Source: Strongyloides papillosus (lineage: Eukaryota > Nematoda > Chromadorea > Rhabditida > Strongyloididae). Taken from it: 64,000 nucleotides of DNA. A program made the position numbers and the translations under genes. This document shows positions 50,133 through 64,000 of the stretch, one piece after another; the stretch's first letter is position 1, and every line of letters starts with the position of its first letter. The notes under the pieces are model-generated. The model had not been told where the DNA came from, did no database searches, and saw only the letters and a program-made list of their open reading frames with translations. The DNA lies in contig SRSI01000078.1 of NCBI GenBank assembly GCA_005656395.1, positions 868,001 to 932,000 on the forward strand. Direction: 5' to 3'.

Positions 50133-53100
50133 AAAGTTGCTTTATTTTGAAGTAAAAATAATTAGAAGAAGTCTTTTAAAAATTTCTTCTTTTTTTAATT
50201 AAATTTACATAATATACATTTAATATTTTTTGAAATAAAAGAAAGTTCTAAAAAATGTTTTTAATTTACATAACCTTGAAAACGACAAAATTATATGTAT
50301 TCTTATATATTTTTTTCAATATATTTAACCAAAAAGTATTTTTATTACCTTTTGAAAATTTTTTTACAAAATACTTTTTTTAATCCTTTTCAAATTACTT
50401 TATATTATCTTTTTTATTGACATATTACAGATAATTATGATATACACGATTTCAGGTAGCATTGGTTTATCCGGCATATTAATTTTATGACCAAATTACG
50501 TCACATATTCTTTATATTTAATTTTTTTAATATATATCTTTTTTATTTAATTAATGTATAGTTATTCTTATTAAAAGATATTTCAAAGTTTTGCAGGAAA
50601 CACGACAAATTAATATATAAATATATATGCATCCATATATATATAGTTTTTATTTATAAAATTGACTTTATTAATGGTTAATGTAACTTTAATTTTTTTT
50701 TAAAAAAGGTTCATAAAAATGCATGTATATTAAAGATTTTAGTTGGAAGACAAAATAATGGAAGGTGTAAAAAGACATTTTGTGATTTATAAAGTTTTAG
50801 AGAAAAAATTTTTTATTTAAATTTTTGCCAATTTTAAGATAAAACACATTAACGTTTATGATAAGAAGGAGAAAGCATCCTTTTAAAATATGCCTTCTTA
50901 TAGGTAATTTTTCACATCTCCTCTTTGATATTGTGCATATGAAATTAAAGCAATGATATAAAAATTTGTTTTTATGTAATGAATTTAAACATTTCCTGAA
51001 AAATATAGTGCAATCATGTTAATTCTTGGACAAGAAAGGAAGATTTTAACACTATAGGTGTTTTAAAATTTCTGTCTATCTATTTTTTATATATATCATA
51101 TTATCTATATTCATTTAAATATACTTAAAAAAAGTTAAACTTTATTTTAATTATACTTTGTGAGATTTTACTTTGGAAAGCAAAATCTTGAGAATGCCAT
51201 TATTTTCATTAAAAAAATTATTTCATCTTTGTATGCCTAAAATAAGTTTGTAATATCAAATTTTAAGGTAAACAAATGAATATATATAAAAGGAATGACA
51301 GGAAAAAAGAATAATATTTATTTTACTTTTAATAAATTTGGTTCGGCAATATATAGATTTTTAAGGTTATCTTTATATTTTAATAATGATTATCTTTTTT
51401 ATTTATAAGATTATCTTTTATATAAGAAATCTTAAATGAATATTTTCAATGTATTCTTGTTTAACTTTATATTGCTTTCTAACCGCATATCATTTAATAT
51501 TTTTTTGTATTCTAATGAATAAAAATTTATATAAAAAATCAAAAGTAAAAAGTAAAAAAATTGTCTTTCTGTAAGTAAACATATAAATTTATTTTAAATG
51601 TCATTTACGTTTTAAAAATTAAAATAAATTACATCTACAATTTGTAAAGGCATTAATCTATATTCTAGGTACTTCTAAAAGTGTAAATTTTCTTATTTAT
51701 AGTAATTTTGAACTATTTATATTAAAAAAAGTTTCAATTTTAATGTATTATAACTTTTAACTAATAATGATAGTTAAGGAATATTTTATCTTCTCAAATA
51801 TATTTTTATTTTTTCTATTTTATTTTAACTAAAAATTTGTACACATTATCACTAACTTAATATATTTGATATTAAATTTTATAATCAAAAGCAAAAAAAA
51901 TTATTATTTTTCCGCATTTTTATGCTCATAAATTAAATAAAATTATGTGATAAATGATCTGTTTTTGTAAGAAATTTTTGTTTTTGAGATAATATATTAT
52001 AAGAATTTTCATTCATATTTGTATAAATTTTTAATAATTTTCAATTTTTTAAACACCTTTTGATATTAAAAACGTAAGAGTATTTTGTAGAAATTTTTAA
52101 AATTTATGCTTATTTAGTTAAACAAATAATATTTAAAACCACTATAAGTATATAAGTTTTAATGAATAATAATAATATATGTATAATAAAATTAAGGAAG
52201 ACACTTTATAATTATATTTTAAAAATATTTAATACTGTATTATTATATTTTATAAAATTTTGACATTACAAATAATTAGTATAAGTAAAAATGTTATATT
52301 AAGAAAAAATAAAAAGTGTTTCAATGACATATAATATATATATTACAAAATTCTGTCGTATCTATTCTATAATACATATAATATCAACTATCAGTAATCT
52401 TTGAAATTTCCAAATTATGTAAATATATTCTTCATCAAGTTACATTTCACCATATCCTGAATCATGCCATTTTTATTTAACTTCTTCATATTATGCTTTT
52501 GGATATCTATTTTCAAATTTATATGTTTAAGAGAAAACAAAAGTAACTTTAAAGATTTATTTTATTGATATAATAAATTTTAATTGTAAGTTTATCATCC
52601 TCAAAGAATCATTTAGTTTTTTTCTCTTACGTTTATAAAAAAATTCCTTTTACGTTATATTTAGCTTTAATGGTATATTTATAAATCATATGTATTTTTT
52701 TCTATAAATTTTATTAACAAATTTTTGATGATAGAGATATGAAAGCTTCATAAAGTACAAAGCAGATTTTGTTAACAAAAACACTAATAAATTCATTTAA
52801 TTCTTAAGTTTTGTTTTATCTTCTTACAAGAATCACTTGTAATAATTTATTTTTCTAAATGCCTATGAATACCAACATAATTTTATTTTTAGACAATTAC
52901 TCAATAAATTCTTTTTTAAATTCTCTGAAAAATAGATAATAAACTCTACTTTTTCGAATTAATATTTCTTTATTTGTTTTTTTTCGGTCATAATAACACC
53001 ACTAACTTATTTTTGTTTTATAAATATGAAAGGAAAAAAAATTTTTTGTTATGATTTTATTAAAGTTCTTATTTTAAGCTATTGAAACAAGTACATTTAA

Positions 53101-53974
53101 GAGTATAATGAATAAAAAGAATTGTTAGTGCATAATAAATGTGTTGGGATTTCAATTTTTTTATCTCCCATTCTTTTAATCATCTTTTCAAAACAAAATA
53201 AATATAGTCTATTGTTAGGATAAAAAATATTTCAAATTGCCTACATTATAAAAATCCGTTGATAAACTTTTTCTTTGAATGTCACAGATTAAGCTTTTTA
53301 TATAAGTTAATTTTGTTAAAAGTACACTCTTGTATTAATTATTTTAAAATAGAAGGAAAAAACATTTTTATTAAAAAGGAAAATTATTTTCTTTCTAATT
53401 TTTATAAAAATTTATACTGCTTTATCTAATATATAGATATACATATTATTAAAAATATAATATTAATTATATTATCATATTATTATTATATATATTCATT
53501 GAAAATGTTTATAGTCTTTAAAATTTATTATTATCTTTTATTTTGTGGCCAAAAAAGAAAAATTTGTGATGTTAAAAGAATTATAGAAAAGGATATGTAT
53601 ATAGTTTTATTTAAATTTTTGTACATTAATAAATGTTACTCTTATAAATGTCAAATTTTTTGATAAGACAAATTATTGTACCCTCTTAAATTATAAAATT
53701 TCTAATATTGAGGATAAAAAATGTATCACATTAGTAAAAATGTAGGATAAATTTTATTCAATCAAGAGAAGATTTTTAAATTTAAAGTTTACAAAAACTT
53801 TATATATTTAAAAATTTTGCATTATCAAGACATCATAATTATCATGACTATCGTCTTTGTTTTTTTTATTAAAAATCTTACTTATCTTAAAATATATTTT
53901 ATGAATTTAAAATTTTACAATATCACATTTTAGTTTCAACATTATTCATTCATAACAACTAGATTTCTTTAATC
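50133..53974. other. AT-rich intergenic region
   Basis: No gene seen. A 9-bp perfect stem (ATAAGAAGG at 50861-50869 with CCTTCTTAT at 50893-50901) is present but isolated. ATTTTAG at 53927-53933, 41 nt before the next start, is a likely trans-splice acceptor for the receptor gene. Confidence 0.4.
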
Positions 53975-56900
53975 ATGTTAATTTCAATCAAAAAAAATAT
54001 AAAGAAGAGCTTTAATAACAAAATTTGTTTATATTTGTTGTTATATTTAATCCAAACCTCTATTGTTCAATCAATTAGAGAGGTATATATAGATGGTGAT
54101 ATTTTACTTGGAGGCTTATTCCCTATTCATGAAGCCGGAAGAGATGGCCAAGCGTGTGGTAGAATTAAGGCTGACCAAGGAGTACAAAGAATGGTAGCTA
54201 TGTTGTATGCTTTAGATGAAGTTAATAATGATGATACAATCTTACCAGGAATAAAACTAGGGGCCCAAATATTTGATACATGGTATGTACAAATTCTTAT
54301 TTTCATGATTCATTTTTACAAAATTATTTATAGTTCACATGATACATATGCATTAGAACAATCTATTGTATTTATAAAAACACTTCTTTCAAGTCAATCA
54401 TCATTATATTGTCCTGAAGTTGTTGATAATATTGGAAAACGTCCCACTGTCTCAGCAGTAATAGGAGCTGCATCATCAACTGTTAGTTTAATGGTTGCCT
54501 CAATGCTTCAATTATTTAAAATACCAATGCTTTCGTATTCTTCAACGGGTGTTGAATTGAGTGAAAAACCGAGGTAAAATTGATTAATTTTTTATTAAAT
54601 AGAATTGATTATTTATTTTAAGATTCGAGTATTTTTCACGTATGGTTCCTCCCGATAATTTACAAGCTAAGGCTATGGCATTTTTGGTAAGTTATAATAT
54701 TATATAATTATTTTTTATGTCTGTATAAATAGGTAGCAAAATTGGGATGGAATTATGTACATGCTGTAGCGGATACAGGAAGTTACGGAGAACGAGGAAT
54801 TGATATGTTTAGGGGAGCTGCTCATGAGCTAGGTGTTTGCATTGATGGTGAAATTCATAAAGTGAGTAGGAAGATGTCTGATGATGCATTTAAGGAAATG
54901 ATAATACGAATGAGATACCACGGTAAAGCTAGAGGTGTTGTTATGTTTGTTGATGAAGATAACTTAAGAAGATTTTTATCGATATTAAAAAGACTAACAG
55001 AAAATCCAACATATTCCGCAGATTTTAATAATTATTTTTGGTTTGTTGCAAGTGACTCATGGGGAACAAAAACATCTGTTATTAAAGATTTTGAACATAT
55101 TGTTAAAGGATCAATTACAATAGCTCCCACAGTTAAAACAATTAAAGGATTTGATGAATATTTTAAAAGTCTAAACTACCTATCAAATACTTTTTTAACA
55201 GAGTATTGGCAATTTCTAAATTGTACACACCTATCAGATAAAACATTTGCCGACTGTTTTAAAAACAATGGTGTACTTTTTAAACAGGAAGTTTATGCCG
55301 CATTTGTTGTTGATGCCGTTAAAACAATGGCAATAGCAATGCATAACTATATTATTGATGAATGTTTTAATTTTAAATGGTATAATTGTAGTTTATCAAA
55401 AAAAGGTTTTGTTGGGGCTAAAATTCAAGAAAGGTATAGAAATAAATCACTTATACCAAATGAACCACCGTTAATTGATGCTAATGGTGATGGCATTGGA
55501 AAATATAGTATTTACCAATTAAACAAATTTGGGATTTATAAAAAAGTTGGTAATTGGCATGATGGTGATACAATGAAATTGAAAGTTGACGAAGTTAGGA
55601 AAGGTCTAATATCAAATAAATACAGTATACCACTAAGTGTATGTAGTGAACCTTGTGGAAAAGGTTCTTATAAAGCTTATCAAGATCAAACATGTTGTTG
55701 GACATGTATTAAATGTGATACAACAACATCAGTAATTTTAAATGAAACTTTGTACGTTATTATTGATATTCATTTGATATTTTTAAGCATATTTTTTATT
55801 ATAGATGTCTTGAGTGTCCAATTGGTGAAATTCCTAATGACAGACAAGATGAATGTTTTCCAATTCCACCTGTATATATGAGATGGAAAACATTATGGGT
55901 TCTGATTCCGTCATGTGTTTCAATAATAGGAATATTATTAACATTATTTGTTATTATAGTATTTTTACGTTACAATAGCACACCAGTCGTAATGGCATCG
56001 GGAAGGGAGTTATGTTACTGCATGTTATTTGGTATAACATTATGTTACTGTGTCACATTCATCTTAGTTTCAAAACCATCGGTATTCATATGTGCTGCTA
56101 GTAGAATATTAATGGGTTTATCAATGTCTTTTGTATATGCTGCAATATTAGTTAAAACAAATCGTCTAGCTCGTGTATTTACATTAACAGGTCCTGTAAG
56201 GCCAAAATGTATTTCTCCATTAGCACAAGTGTTAATTTGTATGTGTATTGTTGGAGCACAACTTATAGGTTCAATTATCTTTCTTGTATGGGATCCAACA
56301 GAGGTTGTAATACTGTATCCAACAAGAATTGAAGCTGTCCTATCGTGTAAAGCAACATCCTCACATTTATTACTTTCATTAGCATATAATATTTTATTAA
56401 TTATATTATGTACAATATATGCATTTAAGACTCGCAAAATTCCAGAAAATTTCAATGAAACAAGATTAATTGGATTTACTATGTATTCAACAAGTATTCT
56501 ATGGTTATCATTTGGTCCTATATACTTCGCAACTCAAAATAATTTTCGCATACAGATAACTTCACTTTGTATGTGCATATCATTGAGTGGATCAGTTGCT
56601 TTAGCATGCTTTTTTTTCCCTAAAGTATATATTGTATTATGGCAACCATATAAGAATGTTAGAACAAGACAATCAGCTGTAGGAAAATTAGTTAATTCTC
56701 AAATGAGATTCATAAGGTATTTTTTATAAAAATTAATATAGCACTATTTTTTAACCTCTATTGTTTATCCCTCATAATTATTTATATTGTTTAGCCACCT
56801 TGCAACAAATAATACTGATCAAAATGGAAATCTTTCTTCATGTTCACATTCAGATTTAAGTAAAAAAAGTAGTAATATTGTTTCATTTTGTAAGTTTAAT

Positions 56901-57493
56901 TATATTATTATTATACTTCAAATTCTCCTATATTCCAAACCATTTTTTATTAAATTATTATTATTACTATTTTAATGATTATCATACCATAGTTTATCTT
57001 TTTATAATATTTTCTAGCCGAAACAAAAACGAAAGTGAAGTCAAACTTGTACACTCAATATGTCCAATCACCAATAATAGGCAAATCATCAATAATTGCA
57101 ATTTCCCAATCAAAATCATTAAACGATCAGGGAGTACTGAAAAATCAGAATACCAAACAAGTTCCAGTGTCTGCGGAATTGGTTTCGGATATTATAACAA
57201 ATAGTAGTGTAGTAACTGATATAAATGAAAAAAGTAATACATCTATTGGCGATCCTAAATTAGTTGTAAATGATAATATAGAAATAGTAAAGGAAGATGA
57301 TATTTTAGAGTTTGATGATGTAGTGTCTGAAGGTACACTCTCAGATGGGATGTCAAATTCAAGTTCAATAAAGTTAAGACAAAATACCAGCTCAAATCAA
57401 TTGGTTAATGATCAAATAATTAATGATTGTCAAAGACAGATGCAATTAATTTTAGGGAAAATAAAAGCAGATACTCGTGTAACTTCTTTGTAA
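53975..57493 (+). CDS. Metabotropic glutamate receptor-like class C GPCR
   Basis: Seven exons, 53975..54282, 54334..54573, 54623..54686, 54733..55751, 55805..56716, 56795..56889 and 57018..57493, give 1037 aa with consistent phases. A signal peptide (ICLYLLLYLIQTSIVQS) precedes the Venus-flytrap domain (GDILLGGLFPIHEAG, LGAQIFDTCSHDTYALEQS, IPMLSYSSTGVELSEKPR, YFWFVASDSWG). The cysteine-rich linker has CSEPCGKGSYKAY, CCWTCIKCD and CLECPIG. Seven helices start near 574 and include SGRELCYCMLFG, YAFKTRKIPENFNETR and GFTMY. The Ser/Asn-rich tail of about 190 residues ends Val-Thr-Ser-Leu, a class I PDZ ligand. Contacts for the amino-acid backbone are kept (Ser151, Thr174, Tyr222, Asp312), but mGluR2 Arg57 and Lys377 correspond to Gln68 and Tyr392. 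A C. elegans mgl relative; subtype uncertain. Confidence 0.94.
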
Positions 57494-60400
57494 ATTTCAA
57501 GAGTTATTAAATTTATTTTTTTATATTACATTTTGGATGAGATTTTTTTTATAATTTTAAAATATTCAACAATATTTTGTAAATAAATCAATGATTACAA
57601 ATATATCATATTGCAATACAAATAACAATATGACTAATAATTTTTTATATGTATAGCCATGAAAGTTTTCATTAAATTTATAATAAACAAAAATATGTAC
57701 AATCAATTTAAATTATTCATTTATCATTATTAATTGCTCCAAACAATATGTTTAAGAAATTATATTTATATATCTATTCATATAAATTAAATAATGTCAT
57801 TATATGATAATTAAAAGATTTCTTATTAATATAATATTTATATAATTTATGATAATGATAAAAATATATCTATTAATTAAAATAAACAGTTCTGGACTAA
57901 ACTTTTGTAGTTAAAATCGATCAACAATAATAGAGAATATTTTTTCATTAAAGAAACGTGCTTCGAAGATTAAAAAGATGAAATTTTCATAAACATATTA
58001 TATTGTGTATCATCTATATATAAATATATGTATTATTTCATTCGTCTACCCTACCATATAAACAGATTATCATCATCATGTTTTTCGGACCAGCTAACCA
58101 CTATAGATTGTCTTGTTTTAGTTATGTTTAACTTTTAGTTTACTTCAACTAAATTATTTTTAAAAAAAGATTAAGAAATATTTAATTTTAAAACTTTTAT
58201 AAGTTTGCTAATGTATCTAATAACTTTATAATGAGATAATTAACAACTATTTAAAAATTTCAGTGAGAAATACTTATTTTGAAAGATATTTATACTTAGT
58301 GTAAAAATAAAATCATAATATTTGCTATTTAATACTAAAAAAATTACTTTTTTTTGTTAATTAAATAGTTTATTGTACATAACTTATTAGTTTTTAATAA
58401 TATATGTATGTATATTGTTAATTCTTAAGTTTAAGATATGAGCCTATATTGGTTGTAAAGCTTCTCAGGTATATTTGTTTAAAAAACATTAAATTTTATC
58501 TCTTTCATTTAAAGTATTAAAAAACCAAATCTAGTATTATTTTGTCATTAAGAAAATATGTTGTAAAACAAATTTATTATTCATTTATTTGTCTATTTAT
58601 AAAAGTTTACTTGTAACCAAATTATTGCTTTTATCTTTTTTTGGTAAAAAAAGAACATTTTACATTAGTATGAGTCAAATAGATTGTTTTACATATCGCC
58701 GTTTTATTCTCCTAACATTGGCGTTAAAATTACTAAGTATAATAGTCTGCTTTTTTACCTTATTAATTTTTGGTTTTCTTTAAAATGAATAGAGTTTATT
58801 GCTTTTAATTTCTTCTAAATATTTTTATCACTTAATTGTCCTAAAATCTAAATACATTTTATTTTTTTTGACTATTGATATATCTTTTAAAAAATATTTA
58901 TGCAATATATCCGTATACAGTATTTTTATTGTTATGTAATTTAAAATTTTGTTAATGTATTCAAAAAATTGAAAAAAAAATCTTGTCATTTCTTGTTTAT
59001 AAAGAAGGAATTCTTATAAAATAATTATTTTTTTTAATGTCCCTCAATTTTCAATCATATAGTGTTTAAGAATTAATATTTATCCGGCTTCTCTTTTTTT
59101 TACAATAAGCTATGTAAAGAATGGTTTTCATTTATTAACATCTACTTTTTGTATCATTTATTGTCTCATGAATAGTTTAAATTCCCAGCAATTTAAAATA
59201 AAAAACAAAAGGATTTAAAAAAAATATCCGTATGTTAAGAAAAATATACCTTTTTTTTAATTATGATAAGATTTTATTGCTTCCTCATAAGCACGACAAA
59301 TGAAAATTCTTTAAATGAATTGCGTACTTCTCTGATATATATTGCTGGGAAACAGAGATATAATAATAAAAAAACTTTTTTTTCTACACAAATAAACAAA
59401 TTTTTATATATAAATTTATGTTTATGATAAATATTTTAATACGAGTATTAAAATAATAATCATTTATCAAATTCTTTTAAAATAATGTTTTTCTTTTCTT
59501 CATAATATTTTAAAAAAATTAAGAAAATCATATTTGTTTTATAAATTATCAACAAAATTAAAAAATAAGAGAAATGTAATGAACTTAAAAAATATTATTA
59601 AAATAAGAAATTTTGAATATCTATTTTAAAAAAATATTTATTGTGTGCACTTTTTTTATCATTAAATTTTGATACTAATATTTATCAAATAACATATAAG
59701 TACTTTATACTATAGTTTTTTTTCTAAACCAAAATAATATGATTGTAATGGAAATGAATATCGTTATTGTCAAAATATCTATCACATTTTATTTTATTTA
59801 TCTATTTTTTTATTTAATTGCAGTATTATATAGTTAAAATATCCTTTTTTATACAAAATACTTACCATTCATTATTTGGATTTTTTATAAGAAATCATAA
59901 ATCAAGTAATCTTATAATAAAAGTATCCACAATTTTTATCGTATTTTTTATGACAATTAAAAAAATATAAAATAAAAAAGTAATACTTTTTTTATTCTTT
60001 TTCATTGAGTATTCTATCGATGACAATTATAATTTCTCTATATTTTATCATTACGAAACATTCATTTAATTGCTTTTTTTCCCTATCTATCTTTTGTATT
60101 CTTATTTATTATTAATTCTTTTTTAAAAAATAAAGTTCAATAAACATGAATATTTAATGATTAATAAGCTAAAAATGTATTTTCCAAAAATTTATACATT
60201 TTATAATTAAAAAAATCTTTTGGGTGTCACATCTAAAGAATTTGTTAAAATAATTGATAATTCTTTATTTTTTATACATTATTATGGTGATTTTTTTTAC
60301 TGATAATTAGTTTATATTACGGTTGATTAACGTTCTCTATATGCCATACTTATGTTTACTATTTTTAATTTAACAAAATATATATAAACATTTCACTTTT

Positions 60401-63400
60401 TTTAACACTATATTTATTTATTATTTTTTGTAATAAAAAACAAAAATAATTGGTAATTGGGAGTAGAAATATTTTATCTGTACATAAGTATCTCTCTGTA
60501 TATCTATTTAAAAACAACTACAAAGTACTTGCGTTAAAAATAATTTTAATCCATTTATATTTACCTATCTCTAAAGACAACCACATGAAAAATTATATAA
60601 CAATACATAACCTGTTTAATTTGATGTATCAATAAATTGAAATTATAATAGCCTAAAATTAAAATTTTTATTGAATAAAGTTTTCGAATGTTTTTCGCGT
60701 CAATGCTAATCAATTCATAACGGTTTTAATAATAATAATATACATTACGTCATTTGTGGATTATTGTAGAAATCACCACCATTAAAACTTAAAATTAATA
60801 AGAATTACAGTTTAGTATAATAAATATATCTATAATATTATAATAATAAACAGCTCAAGTACACTAAAATCACCAAATTATATATAGTATTATACTTCAC
60901 TGTTACTACTTTGTAACCATAATTAAATTTAAAATAAAACTATAAATATAAGTTGATTGTGATAAAAGTTACATATTTGATTTGTACCATCATACGTTAA
61001 CTAATAATATACAATAATTTCCCTATCTGTTATTCAATTTTTGCCACATACTATCATTAAACATATTTCTATATATTCTTTTTAGGTATTAAGATGTATC
61101 TAACTGTATATTTATAATAATTTACCCATTCATTTTATTATTATCAAAGACTTCCTTTAATAAACCAGCTCAAAATGTTTTCTTATTTTATCCTTCAAAT
61201 AAATTCTTAACATCCTTAATTGATATGTAAATTTTATTACCTAAATTATAACCTTATATTTTTGATATAAGCAAACTATTACAGTATAATATTATTATGT
61301 AGAAAAAAGCCAAATTTTCATTCACCTATCTAACAAATGACGTTTCATTTAATGTAACAATAAATACTAAATTATTTACTATATTTAAAACATTTTTCAG
61401 TTTATAAACGTTGTTATGATATTAAAATTGTTAATTAATGAGAGATTAATGATTGATAACTATTAATCATTATAACATTCCACTACCTCTATAAATTACC
61501 ACATATAATTAAACCTTTTTTATTCTACCTTATACTTTAATTTTAGATAGATTTATCAAAAAATAAATCAAATTTTTTTAAATAATTTATTATTTTTTTT
61601 TATTTTTTTACATCTTCGAATGTATCATTTTTTGAATAACATATGTATTTTTTATTTATACCATTTTATAAGGAATTACCATTTATTATTATTTAACAAA
61701 TGTCAAAGAGGATGTAGAAAATATATGGTAGATGTTAAAATTAATACTAAATATTGACGCTAACAATTTTACGGTCATAAAGCATGCTATATTATTGACA
61801 ATATGTGTTTTTAATTTGATCAACTCATTAACAATTTGTGTTTATTAAATTTTATCATTTAATATATTGCGCTGCTATTAAATAACCGAAATCAAGCAAA
61901 TAAAAATTTATGTATATTAATCATTTTGTTTCAGGGACAATTTTTATTTTTACGTTTAAAAATGTTAAGACACCTTTTTTCGCGGAGAAATTTTCTTTAG
62001 ACAAAGATAATAAATAGAAGGTTATTATAGTGTACTTGATAACTTTCATAGTAGTAGTGATAGTAGTTTTTTTTATGCCAAAGTTTATATTTCATATTAT
62101 TTGAGACAAAATGATTGATAGTAGGAATTGCACATACTGGCACAAAAATATAAAATATTCTTTCAGGAAGTTTAAGCAATTTTTATACTTCAATAGAATT
62201 GTATCTTTCAAAAATAAGTAGTAAAATATACCTGAAATGCAGAAACCTTTTATAAACTTTTTTAACAATATGCCTTTAAAATATTTTTCACCTTTTATAC
62301 TACTATTGAAAAATTGGAATTGGTTCATTAACCATCTATTATTTCCGTTTACCTTTAAATCATTAAACCAAATATAGTAAATTATTTTTCAAGACACTCT
62401 TATAAAATATACTTTAACCTCCATTAACATTTTATTTTTTATTTGATTATTATAATGTATATTTACATGGACTATCATGATTATATTCTTATAAGGTGTT
62501 ATTTTAAAGATAGTGATTTTAAAAAGTTATAATAATATAAAAATATAGTAAATAATGAAGATAAATAGTTGTATTTAAATAACTTTTTTAATACCAAACT
62601 ATAGTGAACGATTTATTGTTGATTACCTTATTGCTATTAGTATATAGTAAAATATGTATATTATTTATTTAATAAACATTTCGTTATCACCAGTTATTTT
62701 TCTAATTTTAAAAAATATATATGCCTTCATCTTTTCCTATTAAAATTTTTAATCATTTATAATATAGTATATCATTAAAAAATGAAATTATTTTTTTCTT
62801 TTTTAAAAAAATAAGTATAAATCAGACATCGAGAAACATAATAAAATTTAATACTGTTATTAACTTTTACAAATGATGTATCAATAAATGATTATACATA
62901 TAATTTTTTTAAATCTCTAAAAAATTACAATAAAATCTTACTTAACTCTTATTTTGAAGAGATAAAATTTTGTTTATGTTAAGATAAAAAAGCGAATACA
63001 ATTTTAATTACAAAATCTACAGATAAATTGTATCTTTATTTTTTATATACAAGATACTCTCCATTTTGCTTAATGCATTATCATTAGTGTAACACCTTCT
63101 TTTAAATATAAAATTTAAAAATGTTTAATAAAATTTAGTGAATATTATAGTTTTTGATGCAATATTTTAATTCCATACATTCATTTTTCTATACATCACT
63201 AATTTATTATGAAATTTTTTTACATAGCGGATAATAATATTAAGATGATTCTTTATTACTCCCCTCCTATTATTATGATCCCTCTTTTAATTATAGTTTA
63301 TTAAAAAACGGTGTTTGAAGAAATATTTTCAATATTTGTGTTATATATTTTCACCCAACCAGGATAATTGAAATATATTATAGTGTATTTTGTACTTCTA

Positions 63401-64000
63401 TGTATCGTAGGAAATATATAATTAGTAATAGTACATTGTTGGAGAAGATGTATATATTTATTTTTAAACAAGTTTAAAAAATGACATTGTTTGAGAGTAA
63501 TACTATGAAAATATTTTTTTATCACTTTTTATAAATAATGTAAAAGTTTTAAAAATATCTTGCTGAAAAGTATATTTACTCTAATTTTGACGTATCAATT
63601 TTTGTAATACCCTAATTTTTCACTCCCTAAATATTTCTTTACAATTGATAGTGTAATGATATGTTTTTTTCCATAAAAATTATTAATAATGACTCATTTG
63701 TATTCTAAAATTTCTCTTCGTCCAATAAAAATAATTTAATGATGATTCAATATGTATAAAATTGTAAATAAACAAAACAATAATTTTTTTTTAATATTTT
63801 TTTTCAGTCAATAATTAAATAACATCTTCATCAATATAAAATAATATTTTTCCACAATAAGCTAAAACGTTTTTATATAAGCTTATCATTTTACTAAGTG
63901 TGGCTTAGATAAGTGTATATAATATATAATATTTTTATAAATTGATATACAAACTTATATTTGAGGAGAAATAAAAAATTATTTGGACTGTATCTTAAAA
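57494..64000. other. AT-rich desert to the window end
   Basis: The receptor's 3' UTR is followed by 6.4 kb in which I can support no gene. Open frames at 58589-58783 and 63301-63525 are Phe/Ile/Leu/Lys-rich, as expected from AT-rich noise. A patch at 58060-58130 (a 17-codon frame from ATG 58079) is less AT-rich but has no continuation that I can find. It may be regulatory sequence of a gene beyond the right edge. Confidence 0.45.

Noticed and set aside
58589..58783. 64-codon open frame rich in Leu, Phe, Ile and Lys
   Set aside because: Composition is what AT-rich DNA gives by chance; no signal or family features beyond hydrophobicity.
63301..63525. 74-codon minus-strand open frame near the right edge
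   Set aside because: No recognisable motif and no neighbouring exons seen in the window.
1..64000. tRNA, rRNA, snRNA, spliced-leader RNA genes and CRISPR arrays
   Set aside because: I looked for tRNA B-box-like sequences, U6 and SL1-like sequences and regular spaced repeats and found none that hold up.

Overview
The window looks like nuclear DNA of a nematode with an extremely AT-rich genome, most likely a clade IV worm of the Strongyloides/Parastrongyloides type. The basis is very high A+T, compact genes split by 36-140 bp GT..AG introns, frequent TTTCAG/TTTTTAG acceptors just upstream of start codons (as expected for spliced-leader trans-splicing), and proteins that match nematode or general animal families. 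The genus is inference; no species-diagnostic locus is present. Exon structures below were worked out by hand from splice consensus, reading frame and family similarity.

Layout. 0-1.8 kb: 3' end of a large cadherin with a PCDH15/CDH23-like membrane-adjacent domain. 4.5-6.7 kb: a decayed multi-domain gene. 7.0-7.6 kb: an old repeat whose second copy lies at 21.7-22.3 kb. 7.8-11.5 kb: a metabolic/secretory cluster, with HSDL2 and ECH1 on the minus strand (possibly one operon) and RER1 divergent on the plus strand. 13.4-18.4 kb: an N-terminal RASSF protein, a seven-exon nuclear hormone receptor (minus) and a divergent three-exon 76-aa protein. 18.4-23.7 kb: a desert with a possible solo LTR. 23.7-27.4 kb: a 3beta-HSD-like enzyme and a PAQR3-like membrane protein, both minus. 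30.7-31.5 kb: a secreted ShK-nitrobindin fusion. 34.6-36.3 kb: a DOMON-cytochrome b561 reductase. 36.5-39.5 kb: repeat and transposon debris with a relic ORF. 40.8-44.1 kb: a small secreted cysteine protein, troponin C (tnc-2-like) and a rhodopsin-family GPCR. 49.3-50.1 kb: a PDZ protein. 54.0-57.5 kb: a metabotropic-glutamate-receptor-like class C GPCR. The rest, including 57.5-64 kb, is AT-rich sequence in which I see no gene.

The genes do not form one pathway. The clearest functional neighbourhood is HSDL2 (ending in Ser-Lys-Leu, so probably peroxisomal) next to ECH1 (fatty-acid dienoyl-CoA isomerase, mitochondrial-type N-terminus): same strand, about 205 bp apart, and consistent with a lipid-oxidation operon.

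Most worth a second look are: (i) the secreted ShK + nitrobindin fusion, which keeps the predicted haem-ligand histidine; (ii) the mGluR-like receptor, which keeps the alpha-amino-acid contacts but has lost residues that hold the glutamate side chain; (iii) two small multi-exon genes (18.0 and 40.8 kb) that no long ORF would reveal; and (iv) several decayed elements in the deserts.
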